DNA of 64,000 nucleotides, from the NCBI GenBank assembly GCA_025655595.1, contig JAHXIO010000002.1, forward strand, positions 62,001 through 126,000. The letters run 5' to 3'. How positions within the stretch are numbered: position 1 is the first letter of the stretch; every line of letters begins with the position of its first letter. The notes beneath the pieces were generated by a model. The model was not told where the DNA came from and made no database searches. It was given only the letters and a program-made list of their open reading frames with translations. The position numbers and the translations under genes were made by a program. Shown piece by piece: positions 1-8,872 of the stretch. Source of the DNA: Candidatus Thiodiazotropha sp. (ex Monitilora ramsayi). GTDB taxonomy: Bacteria; Pseudomonadota; Gammaproteobacteria; Chromatiales; Chromatiaceae.

Positions 1-666
1 GATGGAGAGCCCGCCGATGATATTGATAAAGAGAATCAGGATGCCGGCGACCGCATCGCCGCGCACGAATTTACTGGCACCGTCCATGGCCCCGTAGAAA
101 TCGGCCTCTTGGGCGACGTCTTCTCGCCGCTCCCGGGCCTCATCCTGGCTGATCAGACCCGAGTTGAGGTCCGCATCGATGGCCATCTGCTTACCGGGCA
201 TGGCATCCAGGGTGAATCTGGCGCTGACTTCAGATACCCGTCCCGCACCCTTGGTGACCACCACGAAGTTGATGATCACCAGGATCAGGAAGACCACCAG
301 ACCCACGGCGTAGTTACCGCCGATAACAAAGGCGCCAAAAGCCTCGATCACCTTACCCGCCGCATCACCGCCGGTGTGGCCCTCCAACAGCACAACACGG
401 GTCGAAGCGACGTTCAACGCCAAGCGTAGCAAGGTGGCAATCAACAACAGACTGGGGAACACGGAGAAGTCGAGCGGTCGACGTGTATAGACCACCACCA
501 GCATCACCACCAGAGAGAGGGTGATATTGAAGGTAAAGAACATATCCAGTGCGATAGGCGGCAGCGGGATCACTACCATCGCCAACAGCATCAACAGTAC
601 CAGTGGTGCACCGATACCGCGGGCTCCCGCTTGTTTTACATTGGATAGGATTGCTGTTGCGTCCAT
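1..666 (-). CDS. flhA: Flagellar export gate protein FlhA, N-terminal part (cut by window edge)
   Basis: FlhA forms the nonameric export gate of the flagellar type III secretion system, with an N-terminal membrane domain and a C-terminal cytoplasmic ring. Reading leftward from the ATG at 664-666 gives 222 codons with no stop. The protein opens with [14 protein letters not shown], then shows hydrophobic segments, and carries the family-typical stretches [23 protein letters not shown] and the loop around [20 protein letters not shown] followed by [11 protein letters not shown]-like residues. The C-terminal two thirds lie outside the window. It follows flhB in the same direction but is separated from it by a ~190-bp inverted-repeat element, so cotranscription is likely but not certain. 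Confidence 0.95.
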   Translation of the reverse strand, partial: MDATAILSNVKQAGARGIGAPLVLLMLLAMVVIPLPPIALDMFFTFNITLSLVVMLVVVYTRRPLDFSVFPSLLLIATLLRLALNVASTRVVLLEGHTGGDAAGKVIEAFGAFVIGGNYAVGLVVFLILVIINFVVVTKGAGRVSEVSARFTLDAMPGKQMAIDADLNSGLISQDEARERREDVAQEADFYGAMDGASKFVRGDAVAGILILFINIIGGLSI

Positions 667-680
667 CTTCAATACCTTGA

Positions 681-870
681 ATTATTAATTTTTAATTGTG
701 AATTTTGAATTCTGGTGCTCGCTTCGCTCGCGCCTGATCTATCCATGAGCTTCGACGATCGCTGGTATTTGCCGATCACATCTTCCACCTTTGCCAATGA
801 ACTCATTACTGAGCTAAAACCAGTCGTGCACGAAGTGCACACATCCAATTCAAAATTCAAAATTAAATTA
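681..870. repeat. Inverted-repeat (MITE-like) element between flhB and flhA
   Basis: An AT-rich left arm (about 681-712, containing TGAATTTTGAATTC) faces a complementary right arm (about 845-870, containing CAATTCAAAATTCAAAATT). Inside lie two small hairpins, GCTCGCTTCGCTCGCGC near 717-733 and GTGCACGAAGTGCAC near 826-840. The right arm contains the stop codon of flhB. Other flagellar genes in this operon overlap or nearly touch, so this gap looks like an insertion. No transposase is encoded. Whether it is mobile is inference. Confidence 0.55.
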
Positions 871-2004
871 CCCGTCGTACCTGAACTCATCCGGCACCTC
901 AAGATCCTCCGGCATCTCAGGCCTCTCCCCCCCCTCAGTACGATAGGCCTTGAGCTGAAAGACATAGGCCAGCAGTCTGGCAACCGCCAGATAGAGGCCT
1001 GCGGGGATAAAGGCATCCAGTTCCGTGTGGTAGTAGATGGCGCGGGCAAGCGGTGGAGACTCCACCATTGGCACGCCGGACTCCTTTGCCACCTGGCGAA
1101 TGTTCATCGCCACCAGGTCGGCACCCTTGGCCAGCAGCTTGGGTGCATGCATGTTTTCCGGATCGTATTTGAGGGCGACTGCATAGTGGGTCGGGTTGGT
1201 CACGATCACATCGGCCTTCGGTACCTCTTCCATCATGCGCCGCTGCGCCATCTCGCGCTGCAACTGGCGAATACGGCTCTTTACCTCGGGTTTGCCCTCA
1301 GTCTCCTTCATCTCGTCGCGCAACTCCTGGCGGGTCATCTTCAGCTGACGCTTGTGCTCCCACAACTGAAACGGCACATCGATGGCGGCGATAATGATCA
1401 GGGTCGAGGTCATCAAAATCACCGCCCAGCCGATCAGACCGTTGAGGCGGTCGATCGCCTGGGTCATATCCATGGCGTGCAGGGAGAGAAACTTCTCCAG
1501 GCTGGTATAGAGCAACAGAATGGTAATACCGCCGATGAGTAGGAACTTGGCCATCGCCTTGACCAACTCAATCAACCCTCGGGCGGAAAAGACCCGTTTA
1601 AGTCCCTTGATGGGGCTCAGCTTATCCAGCTTGGGTGTTAATGCTTCACCGCTGAAGGAAAAACCGCCCAAGGCAATGGAGCTGATGATTGCGGCGATGA
1701 TGACTGCCAGGAAAAAGGGAATCAGACTAAAAAATATCTGGCCAATTCCCTCTCCCAAATGGATCAGCATACTGTTAATGTCGAAGATCTCTTCCCGGGT
1801 CAGAACAAATCGCTGACTCATCATCTCAGACAGACTATTACCCAGGGGCCGGCTCATGACGACCAGGCTCACCACACCGATCATGGTCACCGCCATGGTA
1901 TTGAGCTCTCGTGAACGGGGAACCTGCCCCTTTCGCTTGGCATCCTCCAGCCGTTTCGCTGTCGGTTGTTCTGTTTTTTCCTGGCCGTCTTGGTTCTCAG
2001 CCAT
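868..2004 (-). CDS. flhB: Flagellar export switch protein FlhB
   Basis: FlhB is the inner-membrane export-apparatus protein that switches secretion from rod/hook to filament substrates. The 378-residue product has an N-terminal basic/acidic stretch (ENQDGQEKTEQPTAKRLEDA), four hydrophobic segments between about residues 35 and 210, and a C-terminal cytoplasmic domain. The autocleavage motif NPTH lies at about residues 270-273, so the switch should be functional. A GTG directly precedes the chosen ATG; the ATG is preferred because GAGGTGA sits at proper distance. The fliR stop lies immediately upstream. The stop codon falls in the right arm of the inverted-repeat element, and the C-terminus (PDEFRYDG) may have been defined by that insertion. 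Confidence 0.97.
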   Translation of the reverse strand: MAENQDGQEKTEQPTAKRLEDAKRKGQVPRSRELNTMAVTMIGVVSLVVMSRPLGNSLSEMMSQRFVLTREEIFDINSMLIHLGEGIGQIFFSLIPFFLAVIIAAIISSIALGGFSFSGEALTPKLDKLSPIKGLKRVFSARGLIELVKAMAKFLLIGGITILLLYTSLEKFLSLHAMDMTQAIDRLNGLIGWAVILMTSTLIIIAAIDVPFQLWEHKRQLKMTRQELRDEMKETEGKPEVKSRIRQLQREMAQRRMMEEVPKADVIVTNPTHYAVALKYDPENMHAPKLLAKGADLVAMNIRQVAKESGVPMVESPPLARAIYYHTELDAFIPAGLYLAVARLLAYVFQLKAYRTEGGERPEMPEDLEVPDEFRYDG

Positions 2005-2007
2005 CAC

Positions 2008-2787
2008 TCACCTCGTCACACGCAGGAGTTGCATCGTGAACTGAAACGACTCGTCGAGAAACTCGTTGAAGACGTTGAACAGGTTGGGCAGCGTTACCCA
2101 CATCAGGGCGAAACCCAACAGCATGGTGATGGGAAAACCGACGGAAAAGATATTCAATTGAGGCGCGGCACGCATCACCACACCCATCCCCATGTTGACC
2201 ATCAGCATGGCGCCGACAATAGGTAGTGAGATCAATAGACCACCGGCAAACAGACGACTGCCCCAGGCGACGATATCGATCATGCCGTTGCGTGAAATTC
2301 CATCTGCCGCTACCGGCAGGGTCTGAAAACTGTCCGCCACCAGCTCAATCGCCAACAGATGGCCATTGGAGAGCAGAAACAGAAGCGTTGCCAGAATCAG
2401 GTAGAACTGCGCCACCACGGGCACCTGCACACCATTCGTGGGATCGACCATGGAGGCAAACCCCAAGCCGGTACTGTAGGCCACTACCTGTCCACCGAAG
2501 ACCAGGGCGCCGAAGACCATCTGCAGGATGAAACCCATGATGACCCCGATCACGATCTGCTGCAGCATGATCATGAATCCAGTGTGGCTCAGGACGTCCG
2601 CCGGCGGCATGGGGGGCAATGTCGGTATTATCGTCCAGGTGATCAGGATCATCAGCAACAAACGGTACCGTACCGGTACCTGGCGGGAACTGAACAGGGG
2701 CGCCGCCAGCAGCATGGCACCGATTCTCACCATGGGCCAGAGGTAGGCCGCCATCCAAGCGTTGAATTGTGCCTCGTTGATGACCAT
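2008..2787 (-). CDS. fliR: Flagellar export gate protein FliR
   Basis: FliR is an integral membrane component of the FliPQR export channel at the base of the flagellar rod. The 259-residue protein is almost entirely hydrophobic, with about six membrane segments, and has the family features of an N-terminal FNAWMAAYLWPMVRIGAML segment and a central GFASMVDPTNG stretch. Length is normal for the family. It starts 44 bp after fliQ and its stop abuts the start of flhB, which indicates operon translation. Confidence 0.96.
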   Translation of the reverse strand: MVINEAQFNAWMAAYLWPMVRIGAMLLAAPLFSSRQVPVRYRLLLMILITWTIIPTLPPMPPADVLSHTGFMIMLQQIVIGVIMGFILQMVFGALVFGGQVVAYSTGLGFASMVDPTNGVQVPVVAQFYLILATLLFLLSNGHLLAIELVADSFQTLPVAADGISRNGMIDIVAWGSRLFAGGLLISLPIVGAMLMVNMGMGVVMRAAPQLNIFSVGFPITMLLGFALMWVTLPNLFNVFNEFLDESFQFTMQLLRVTR

Positions 2788-2831
2788 AGGATTCCCGATA
2801 GCACCGCTTCAGTGTCTGTTGGCGGAGCGGA

Positions 2832-3101
2832 TCAATGGATCAGCTCCGGGATGCTTTCGATCAGATTCATTGAAAAATTCATCAACAGCTGAATCATCCA
2901 GTTACCGGCCAGCATCAACACCAGTCCCACCACCACCAGCTTGGGGATAAAGGTCAATGTCATTTCGTTGATCTGCGTGGCGGCCTGGAACATGGCAATC
3001 ACCAGCCCGACGGCGAGTGCGGGCAACAACACCAAGCCGGTAAGAATACCGATCACTTCAAGGGTGTTCTGTCCGATTGACATGACGGTGTCAGGACTCA
3101 T
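2832..3101 (-). CDS. fliQ: Flagellar export protein FliQ
   Basis: FliQ is the small two-helix membrane subunit of the FliPQR export gate. The 89-residue product starts MSPDTVMSIGQNTLEV, has a first hydrophobic helix at about residues 16-40 and a second at about 52-75, and shows the conserved QAATQINEMTLTFIPKL stretch between them. A strong ribosome binding site (GGGAGGATCCAAC before ATG) supports the start. It sits between fliP (15 bp upstream) and fliR. Confidence 0.97.
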   Translation of the reverse strand: MSPDTVMSIGQNTLEVIGILTGLVLLPALAVGLVIAMFQAATQINEMTLTFIPKLVVVGLVLMLAGNWMIQLLMNFSMNLIESIPELIH

Positions 3102-3116
3102 GTTGGATCCTCCCGG

Positions 3117-3851
3117 TTAGACCAGAAAACTCGACGCCAGCGTGCCGAAAACCAATGCCCAACCATCGATGAGCACAAACAGCATGATCTTGAATGGCAA
3201 TGAGATGATCATCGGCGACAGCATCATCATGCCCATCGACATCAATACGCTGGCAACCACGATGTCGATAATCAGAAAAGGGATAAAGAGCAGGAAGCCG
3301 ATCTGGAAGCCGGTCTTGAGTTCACTGGTGGCAAATGAAGGCAACAGCAGACTGAAAGGCACATCCGACGGCTCCGCCATCTCACCGAAATCACCGATGC
3401 GGGCGAACAGGGCCAGATCGTCCTCCCGGGTCTGGGCGAGCATAAATTCATGGAAAGGGGTAGCCGCCGCCTGCAGCGCCTCCACCGTATTGAGCTCCTC
3501 TGCCAGATAGGGCTGTACCGCTACCTGGTTCACCTCATTGAAGACCGGCATCATGATGAAAAGGGTCAGGAAGAGTGCCAGACCGATGAGGATCTGATTC
3601 GAGGGTGTGCTCTGGGTACCCAGGGCCTGACGCAGGATTGCCAGTACGATGATGATGCGGGCAAAGGAGGTCATCATCATGAGCGCCCCTGGCAACAGGG
3701 TCATGGCGGTCATGAAAAGCAGAATCTGTATGGTCAGGGTATAGGTCTGACCGCCCTCCCCGTCTGTCTCGATACTAAAAGCATCGATACCGGGGGCCGC
3801 CTGCAGCAGACCGCTCATCAGGAGACCGGCAATCAGTAGCCAGCCTCTCAT
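3117..3851 (-). CDS. fliP: Flagellar export gate protein FliP
   Basis: FliP forms the core pore of the flagellar export gate with FliQ and FliR. The 244-residue product has a cleavable signal peptide ([21 protein letters not shown]), as usual for FliP, then membrane segments with the conserved [29 protein letters not shown] region (about residues 55-83) and the [21 protein letters not shown] region near 190. The start overlaps the fliO stop (ATGA), so translation is coupled. Nothing is missing relative to family length. Confidence 0.97.
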   Translation of the reverse strand: MRGWLLIAGLLMSGLLQAAPGIDAFSIETDGEGGQTYTLTIQILLFMTAMTLLPGALMMMTSFARIIIVLAILRQALGTQSTPSNQILIGLALFLTLFIMMPVFNEVNQVAVQPYLAEELNTVEALQAAATPFHEFMLAQTREDDLALFARIGDFGEMAEPSDVPFSLLLPSFATSELKTGFQIGFLLFIPFLIIDIVVASVLMSMGMMMLSPMIISLPFKIMLFVLIDGWALVFGTLASSFLV

Positions 3852-4270
3852 GACGAACGACTCCGGGTTACGGATTGCTCATCCTGCCTGCCATGTGCCT
3901 TGTCCAGCTCCTGCTGAAAACTGGTGCTATCGGAGGGGAGTTCATAGAGGTTCCGTACCTGACCAGGCGCCACGCCCAAGAGTAGCCGTTTATTCTCAAC
4001 TTCAACCACCACCACTCGCTCACGCGCCCCCACGGAGGCGCCGCCCAACACTTTGACATAGCCCTTTCCCGCCATAGGCAGATTGGCATAACGTTTGAAA
4101 AGCCAGGCGCCGCCAATGATCAGGACAAGAATCAGCAGGAGTCCGCCGGCGGTCTGAAAGAGGCTTTCACTCCCCAGCGGAGATGTCTTGACACCCAATC
4201 CCTTGCCGGTCGACTCGACCGCGAGAAGGGTTTCGCTGAACAGCAGCAGGAGTGGGGACCAACGCAACAT
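3848..4270 (-). CDS. fliO: Flagellar protein FliO
   Basis: FliO is a small membrane protein that assists FliP assembly. The 140-residue product has an N-terminal hydrophobic, signal-like segment ([16 protein letters not shown]), a membrane span at about residues 40-62 ([20 protein letters not shown]) and a C-terminal part with the family-typical [23 protein letters not shown]. The ATG at 4268-4270 overlaps the fliN stop (TGATG); a TTG one codon upstream is a less likely start. FliO is poorly conserved, but position between fliN and fliP plus the motif make the call firm. Confidence 0.92.
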   Translation of the reverse strand: MLRWSPLLLLFSETLLAVESTGKGLGVKTSPLGSESLFQTAGGLLLILVLIIGGAWLFKRYANLPMAGKGYVKVLGGASVGARERVVVVEVENKRLLLGVAPGQVRNLYELPSDSTSFQQELDKAHGRQDEQSVTRSRSS

Positions 4271-4668
4271 CAACTCAATCTCTTGACGCGTTCCGAAGGG
4301 CTGATGATATCGGTGAGGCGCAGGCCGAACTTTTCGTTCACCACCACTACCTCCCCCTGGGCGATCAGGGTACCGTTGACCAACACATCCATGGGTTCGC
4401 CCGCCAGCCGGTCCAATTCCACCACCGAACCCTGGTTGAGCTGCAGCAGATTGCGGATATTGATCTTGGTGCGACCGATCTCCATGGAGATGGTCACCGG
4501 CACATCTAGGATGGCATCCATGTTGACGGCATCGTTTCCGGATTCATCGGTCAGCTCGTCAAAGGTTGCAGCGGCTGCCGACTCGTCGGTATCACCCGCT
4601 TCATCCAGCGCGGCAGCCCATTCATCGGCCAGGGCCTCGTTGGGATCTGTCTTGGTTTCTTCATTCAT
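4270..4668 (-). CDS. fliN: Flagellar motor switch protein FliN
   Basis: FliN builds the lower part of the C-ring that controls rotation direction. The 132-residue product has an acidic, low-complexity N-terminal 45 residues and a C-terminal SpoA domain (about 52-130) with the conserved LDVPVTISMEIGRTKINIRNLL and GSVVELDRLAGEPMDVLVNG stretches. The acidic N-terminal extension makes it a typical proteobacterial FliN. It lies 31 bp after fliM and overlaps fliO by one base. Confidence 0.96.
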   Translation of the reverse strand: MNEETKTDPNEALADEWAAALDEAGDTDESAAAATFDELTDESGNDAVNMDAILDVPVTISMEIGRTKINIRNLLQLNQGSVVELDRLAGEPMDVLVNGTLIAQGEVVVVNEKFGLRLTDIISPSERVKRLS

Positions 4669-4699
4669 GCTTTTGGCCCTCTTCGGGGGAATCGTGATT

Positions 4700-5770
4700 T
4701 CAGGTATCGGTTACCTGTGGTAACGAATTTTTCGTCTCTTTTTCCTCTTCGATGGATTTCCTTTCCATCTCGAGATATTCATGCAAACCCTTGCGTTTCG
4801 ATTTCTCCAGCCATTTCGAAACCTTCAACGAATAGTTGCCATCCGATACGCCCAGCCGAGCCTTGAAGACCGGCACATCCGCCGCCTCCACTTCAACCTC
4901 TTCAGGCATGTCGAAAGGAATGATGTCTCCTGCCTGGAGACCGGACAGCGCTTTCACAGACATGGTTACGTCCGCCAGGGTACTGCTGAGTTCAACCTGG
5001 GCGGCAAGAATCTCATCCTTTAGCGAGCGCTCCCAACGCTCATCCCTTTCACCCCGATCACTCTGCACGCCGGCATCGAGCAACTCACGAATCGGCTCCA
5101 ACATCGAGTACGGCATACAGATGTGGAAGTCACCGCCGCCACTCTCGAGATCCACATGAAAAGAGGTGACCACCACCACTTCCGAGGGGCTGACAATGTT
5201 GGCGAACTGTGGATTGACCTCGGAACCGCTGTACTCGAAGTTGACCCGAAAGACAGGACGCCAGGCCTGGGTAAGATCCTCGAAGGCCCGCTTCAACAGG
5301 ATCTGCACCACCCGATTCTCTGTGGGCGTGAAGTCCCGCCCTTCAATCTTGGTGTGGAAGCGGCCGCTGCCGCCGAAATAGTTGTCCACCACACTGAAGA
5401 CCAGCTTCGGGTCGATCACGAACAGAGCTTTTCCGCGCAGAGGCGGAACCTTGATCATATTGAGACTGGTGGGTACGAAGAGGCTGTGTACGAACTCAGA
5501 GAATTTCTGCATCTGGATACTGGAGACCGAAAGATCCGCGGTGCGCCTCAGCATATTGAACAGACTGGTGCGAAACAGACGGGCAAAACGCTCGTTGATC
5601 ATCTCCAGCGTCGGCAGCCGTCCGCGGACAATGCGGTCCTGGCTGGTGAAGTCGTAGGCGCTGGCGCCGCCGGGATCGGCTACCTCGCTTTCAGTCGCGA
5701 CATCACCGTTATCGACACCATGCAGTAAGGCATCAATCTCTTCTTGGGAAAGTAGGTCGCTGGCACTCAT
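4700..5770 (-). CDS. fliM: Flagellar motor switch protein FliM
   Basis: FliM is the C-ring protein that binds phospho-CheY and transmits the switching signal. The 356-residue product starts with the CheY-binding motif LLSQEEIDALLHG (about residues 5-17), followed by the CheC-like middle domain (TLEMINERFARLFRTSLFNMLRR near 55-77) and a C-terminal SpoA domain (about 255-325). The long charged tail ending NSLPQVTDT is slightly extended. Only four bases separate it from the fliL stop. Confidence 0.97.
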   Translation of the reverse strand: MSASDLLSQEEIDALLHGVDNGDVATESEVADPGGASAYDFTSQDRIVRGRLPTLEMINERFARLFRTSLFNMLRRTADLSVSSIQMQKFSEFVHSLFVPTSLNMIKVPPLRGKALFVIDPKLVFSVVDNYFGGSGRFHTKIEGRDFTPTENRVVQILLKRAFEDLTQAWRPVFRVNFEYSGSEVNPQFANIVSPSEVVVVTSFHVDLESGGGDFHICMPYSMLEPIRELLDAGVQSDRGERDERWERSLKDEILAAQVELSSTLADVTMSVKALSGLQAGDIIPFDMPEEVEVEAADVPVFKARLGVSDGNYSLKVSKWLEKSKRKGLHEYLEMERKSIEEEKETKNSLPQVTDT

Positions 5771-5774
5771 AGCG

Positions 5775-6290
5775 TCACTGGGTCACAAAACTGGTGAAAA
5801 AGACATCATCGATCTGACCCGGGGCATTCAATTCACTCAACACCCGATTCAACTCATCCAACATCTTCTTCCGTAATGCCTCTTTTTCGCTACGGACCTT
5901 CAAGGCCTTGACATCGACAGCAGAGAGCAGGTTGAGCAGGTTATGCCGGATCATGGGATCGTTGTGGGTCAGAAACTCGGCGAGTTCACTATTCGAGAAT
6001 CGAACGCTCACACCCACCTGCAGCAGGCTCGGCTTGCCGGTGAGGGTAACGACAAAGGGGGGATCGAGGTCGAGGTACTGTGGTGGTTCCGCAGCCGACG
6101 TCTCCTCGGTTGCCACCTCGCCCGCCTCACCTTCAGCCTGTTCTCCATCAGCGCTGAACAACAGGAAATAGGCGGCCAAACCGCCTCCAATCAAAAGCAC
6201 TGCCACCAATGCGATGATGATAATCAGTTTGCTTTTTCCGGGTTTCTCTTCACCCAAATCAAGCTCTTCCGCCCCATTTTCGTCTGCCAT
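5775..6290 (-). CDS. fliL: Flagellar basal-body protein FliL
   Basis: FliL surrounds the stator units at the basal body and supports torque. The 171-residue product has an acidic N-terminus (MADENGAEELDLGEEKPGKSK), one membrane span at about residues 20-42, an Ala/Glu-rich linker, and a periplasmic domain with YLDLDPPFVVTL and the C-terminal DDVFFTSFVTQ typical of FliL. The ATG at 6288-6290 is chosen because GAGGAAA lies at suitable spacing and because a sigma-54 promoter sits at 6323-6339; a longer open frame to 6344 would cross that promoter. It is the first gene of the fliL-flhA cluster. Confidence 0.95.
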   Translation of the reverse strand: MADENGAEELDLGEEKPGKSKLIIIIALVAVLLIGGGLAAYFLLFSADGEQAEGEAGEVATEETSAAEPPQYLDLDPPFVVTLTGKPSLLQVGVSVRFSNSELAEFLTHNDPMIRHNLLNLLSAVDVKALKVRSEKEALRKKMLDELNRVLSELNAPGQIDDVFFTSFVTQ

Positions 6291-6322
6291 GATGCATTTC
6301 CTCAAACAAGCTAAGCGAAGAA

Positions 6323-6339
6323 ATGCAAAATAGATGCCA
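6323..6339 (-). promoter_or_regulatory. Sigma-54 (RpoN) promoter of the fliL operon
   Basis: On the minus strand the sequence reads TGGCATCTATTTTGCAT. It has GG at -24 and GC at -12 separated by exactly ten bases, close to the consensus TGGCAC-N5-TTGCA. The GC lies about 35 bp upstream of the fliL ATG. This fits the class of middle flagellar genes controlled by RpoN and a FlrC/FleQ-type activator in polar-flagellate gammaproteobacteria; the activator itself is not in the window. Confidence 0.8.
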
Positions 6340-6748
6340 CACAAGAACTAAATTATTTTTCCTTTTAATACAGAGTGTTACATTTCCCATTTTGCAGAAA
6401 GACAGAACTTTGACTCCTGTTTTTCAGATCTGTAGGCAATTTTCCGTCATCTGGCGAAAGTGGAATAAATCCCTATCTTGAATCATCGAGCCCCACTGTA
6501 GGCTGGTTGTGACGAGCCGGCATTGCGACATAGGGCAAATACTGATCCACATCCTGTGCCTAGTATTTCATGAGTAGTAGTTTCCCGACTTGTTGTCGAT
6601 TAGACACCAGCAGAAAATTGAACTATTGCTGTCAATGGGCCTGACTGGATGCTCTGACCAAACGCTAAATTCAGCTTTATCCGGACTTAATTAAGTGCTA
6701 TTAATAGAGCGCATAAACAGTTGTTAACCATATAATTTTAGGATATTC
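6340..6748. other. Divergent intergenic region, fliL operon / sensor kinase
   Basis: About 400 bp with no supported gene between the sigma-54 promoter of the fliL operon and the GTG of the HDOD kinase. A TATAAT at 6731-6736 is visible but lies only about 12 bp before the GTG, with no good -35, so it is not called as a promoter. Activator sites for the sigma-54 promoter would be expected here, but none could be identified by eye. Confidence 0.5.
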
Positions 6749-8863
6749 GTGCCTACTTCTCCTGAGAAAAAGCCATTCAGCGGAAAATTTGCCAACCTTC
6801 CGTCACCCCCGGCTATCCTCATTGAATTGATCGACAGCTGTAACGATCCGGAAGTCAGCGTATCCAAGCTGGCGGATATCATCCGCAAAGATGCCTCCGT
6901 CTCATCCAAGGTGATTTCCGCCGCCAATTCACCCTTTTACCGCCAGTGGCAGGAGATCAGCGACCTGCAGCGCTTGCTGGTGGTACTGGGTATGCGCAAC
7001 GTACGCACGATCGCAATCAACAGTGCGGTTAAGCAGTTCTTCGGCCAACTCGGTAAGCAGATGGGACGCACTGTGGACCGCATCTGGTACCACTCGCTGG
7101 TCTGCGCCTACTGTGCAAGAGCCCTTGCCGAATTGACCACCTACACCTCTCCGGAAGAGGCCTACCTTGCCGGACTGCTTCATCGACTGGGTCAACTGGC
7201 GCTGCTCCAGGCCTATCCGGATGCCTACCAGAAAATACTCGATGAGCATCTCAGCGATGATGCATTGAGCATGGCGGAGAGGGAGATCGCCGGGTTCTCA
7301 TCCCCGGAGGTGGCGGCAGAGCTGATCGACCGTTGGGAACTGCGCTCTTTTCTCTCCGATGCCGTGCTCTACCAACACGAACCGGCCGAGCAGCTACTCG
7401 ACGGCTCCCACCTGGTCAAACTGGTCAACCTTGCCAGCCATCTGACCCGGTTTGAGAAGACACCGGACAATGAGACCCTGGAACGCGCAGACCTGCTGCT
7501 CGGTCTCAATCAATCGATCGTTGAAAAACTGCTGAATGAGAGTCAGGAGAAGTCGAATACGGCTGCACGCAGTCTGGGTATCGCCCTGCCCTCGGAAAAG
7601 AGCGATCCCAAGGCGCAATCACATCAGGAGGCTTTGGGCGAGAGAATCAAACAGGCGGCACTGTTCGGCAACAACCTGGATTCGGCACCGGAGAAAAGTG
7701 ATTTGCCGATGACGTTACAGCAGATCCAGAGTGATCTCGATCTCCTGTTCGGCCTCAAACAGAGCTGTTTCCTGCTCCATAACGATGACAGCGGCAAACT
7801 GCAGCCTTTCGATCCCAGGCTGACGGATGACAATCTTCTTGAGGGCATCGAGTTTTCAACCGAAGCGGATCGAAGTCTCGCAGCAAAGGCATTCAACAGT
7901 CAGCAGACGTTGCACTCGTTCGATGCCTCGGCAGACGAACCCTTTCCTGTGGGTGACCGCCAATTGGCGCGATATGTCAGGTCGGACGACCTGCTCTATC
8001 TGCCGCTGACCAGTCAGCAACAGCGAATCGGCGTCATTGCCATTGGATTGACCGAATCTGTCTGGCATGCCCTGGAAGAACAGGAGTCCCTGCTGCAGCT
8101 CTTCGCCAAAGAGGCAGCCCAGACCCTGATCCGCCAGCGGGATATGGCCGATTCACAGCAGCAGGTCATCGAAGAGGAACGCGCCGCCTTCCATCTGGAA
8201 GCGCGCAAGGTGGTGCATGAGGCGAACAATCCACTGGGCATCATCAACAACTATCTGCATATCCTCGGGATGAAACTCGGTGAAGGTCACGAGGCCCAGG
8301 AAGAGATCGATATCATTAAGGAAGAGATTGATCGGGTAGGAAAAATAATCCTAAGAATGCGCGACATTCCCGAGGGGCTCGAACAACAAGAGAGAACAGT
8401 TGACATCAATCAATTAATCTCAGATTTGGACAAGCTGTTTCAGTCATCCCTCTTCCCGTCCAACAATATCTCATCTACGCTGGACCTGGATGGGAAAATC
8501 CCTGCGATACGGACACAGCGCAGCCATATGAAACAGATATTGACCAATCTGGTTAAAAACGCAGTCGAAGCTATGGAACAGGGAGGGAATCTCATCATCA
8601 CCACTCGCGACAATGCCTATCTCAACGGCAAGGCGTTTGTCGAAATCCAGATAGTCGATGACGGACCCGGTATCCCGAAAGAGATCATGCAGCAGCTCTT
8701 TACGCCGGTGACATCAACCAAAGACAGTTCCCACTCCGGGCTGGGGCTCGCCATCGTGAAGAACCTGATCGACGAGCTTTCGGGCCACATCAGTTGTACC
8801 TCCAATCCGGGCCAGGGAACCCGATTCCAGCTCTATCTGCCGAGAACCGGTAGCGCGACATAA
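6749..8863 (+). CDS. HDOD-GAF sensor histidine kinase
   Basis: A 704-residue soluble histidine kinase with no membrane segment. Residues about 14-215 form an HDOD domain, seen from FANLPSPPAILIELIDSC, the IIRKDASVSSKVISAANS stretch and YLAGLLHRLGQLAL; a GAF-like region spans about 310-455. The dimerisation/phosphoacceptor helix carries HEANNPLGIINNYL with His490. The ATPase domain shows the N box (QILTNLVKNAVEAMEQ), DDGPGIP and SGLGLAIVKNLI. Start is GTG with AGGAT just upstream. HDOD domains are common in bacterial signalling; how this one feeds the kinase is unknown. The next gene, 9 bp downstream, carries a receiver domain and is the likely partner. Confidence 0.9.
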   Translation: MPTSPEKKPFSGKFANLPSPPAILIELIDSCNDPEVSVSKLADIIRKDASVSSKVISAANSPFYRQWQEISDLQRLLVVLGMRNVRTIAINSAVKQFFGQLGKQMGRTVDRIWYHSLVCAYCARALAELTTYTSPEEAYLAGLLHRLGQLALLQAYPDAYQKILDEHLSDDALSMAEREIAGFSSPEVAAELIDRWELRSFLSDAVLYQHEPAEQLLDGSHLVKLVNLASHLTRFEKTPDNETLERADLLLGLNQSIVEKLLNESQEKSNTAARSLGIALPSEKSDPKAQSHQEALGERIKQAALFGNNLDSAPEKSDLPMTLQQIQSDLDLLFGLKQSCFLLHNDDSGKLQPFDPRLTDDNLLEGIEFSTEADRSLAAKAFNSQQTLHSFDASADEPFPVGDRQLARYVRSDDLLYLPLTSQQQRIGVIAIGLTESVWHALEEQESLLQLFAKEAAQTLIRQRDMADSQQQVIEEERAAFHLEARKVVHEANNPLGIINNYLHILGMKLGEGHEAQEEIDIIKEEIDRVGKIILRMRDIPEGLEQQERTVDINQLISDLDKLFQSSLFPSNNISSTLDLDGKIPAIRTQRSHMKQILTNLVKNAVEAMEQGGNLIITTRDNAYLNGKAFVEIQIVDDGPGIPKEIMQQLFTPVTSTKDSSHSGLGLAIVKNLIDELSGHISCTSNPGQGTRFQLYLPRTGSAT

Positions 8864-8872
8864 CGAGTAGCC

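Noticed and set aside
669-1049. 126-codon minus-strand frame covering the flhA-flhB gap
   Set aside because: It overlaps the FlhB C-terminus in another frame and otherwise spans the inverted-repeat element; no independent evidence of coding.
6731-6736. TATAAT as -10 box of the HDOD kinase gene
   Set aside because: It leaves almost no leader before the GTG and no -35 is present at 16-18 bp; not reported as a promoter.
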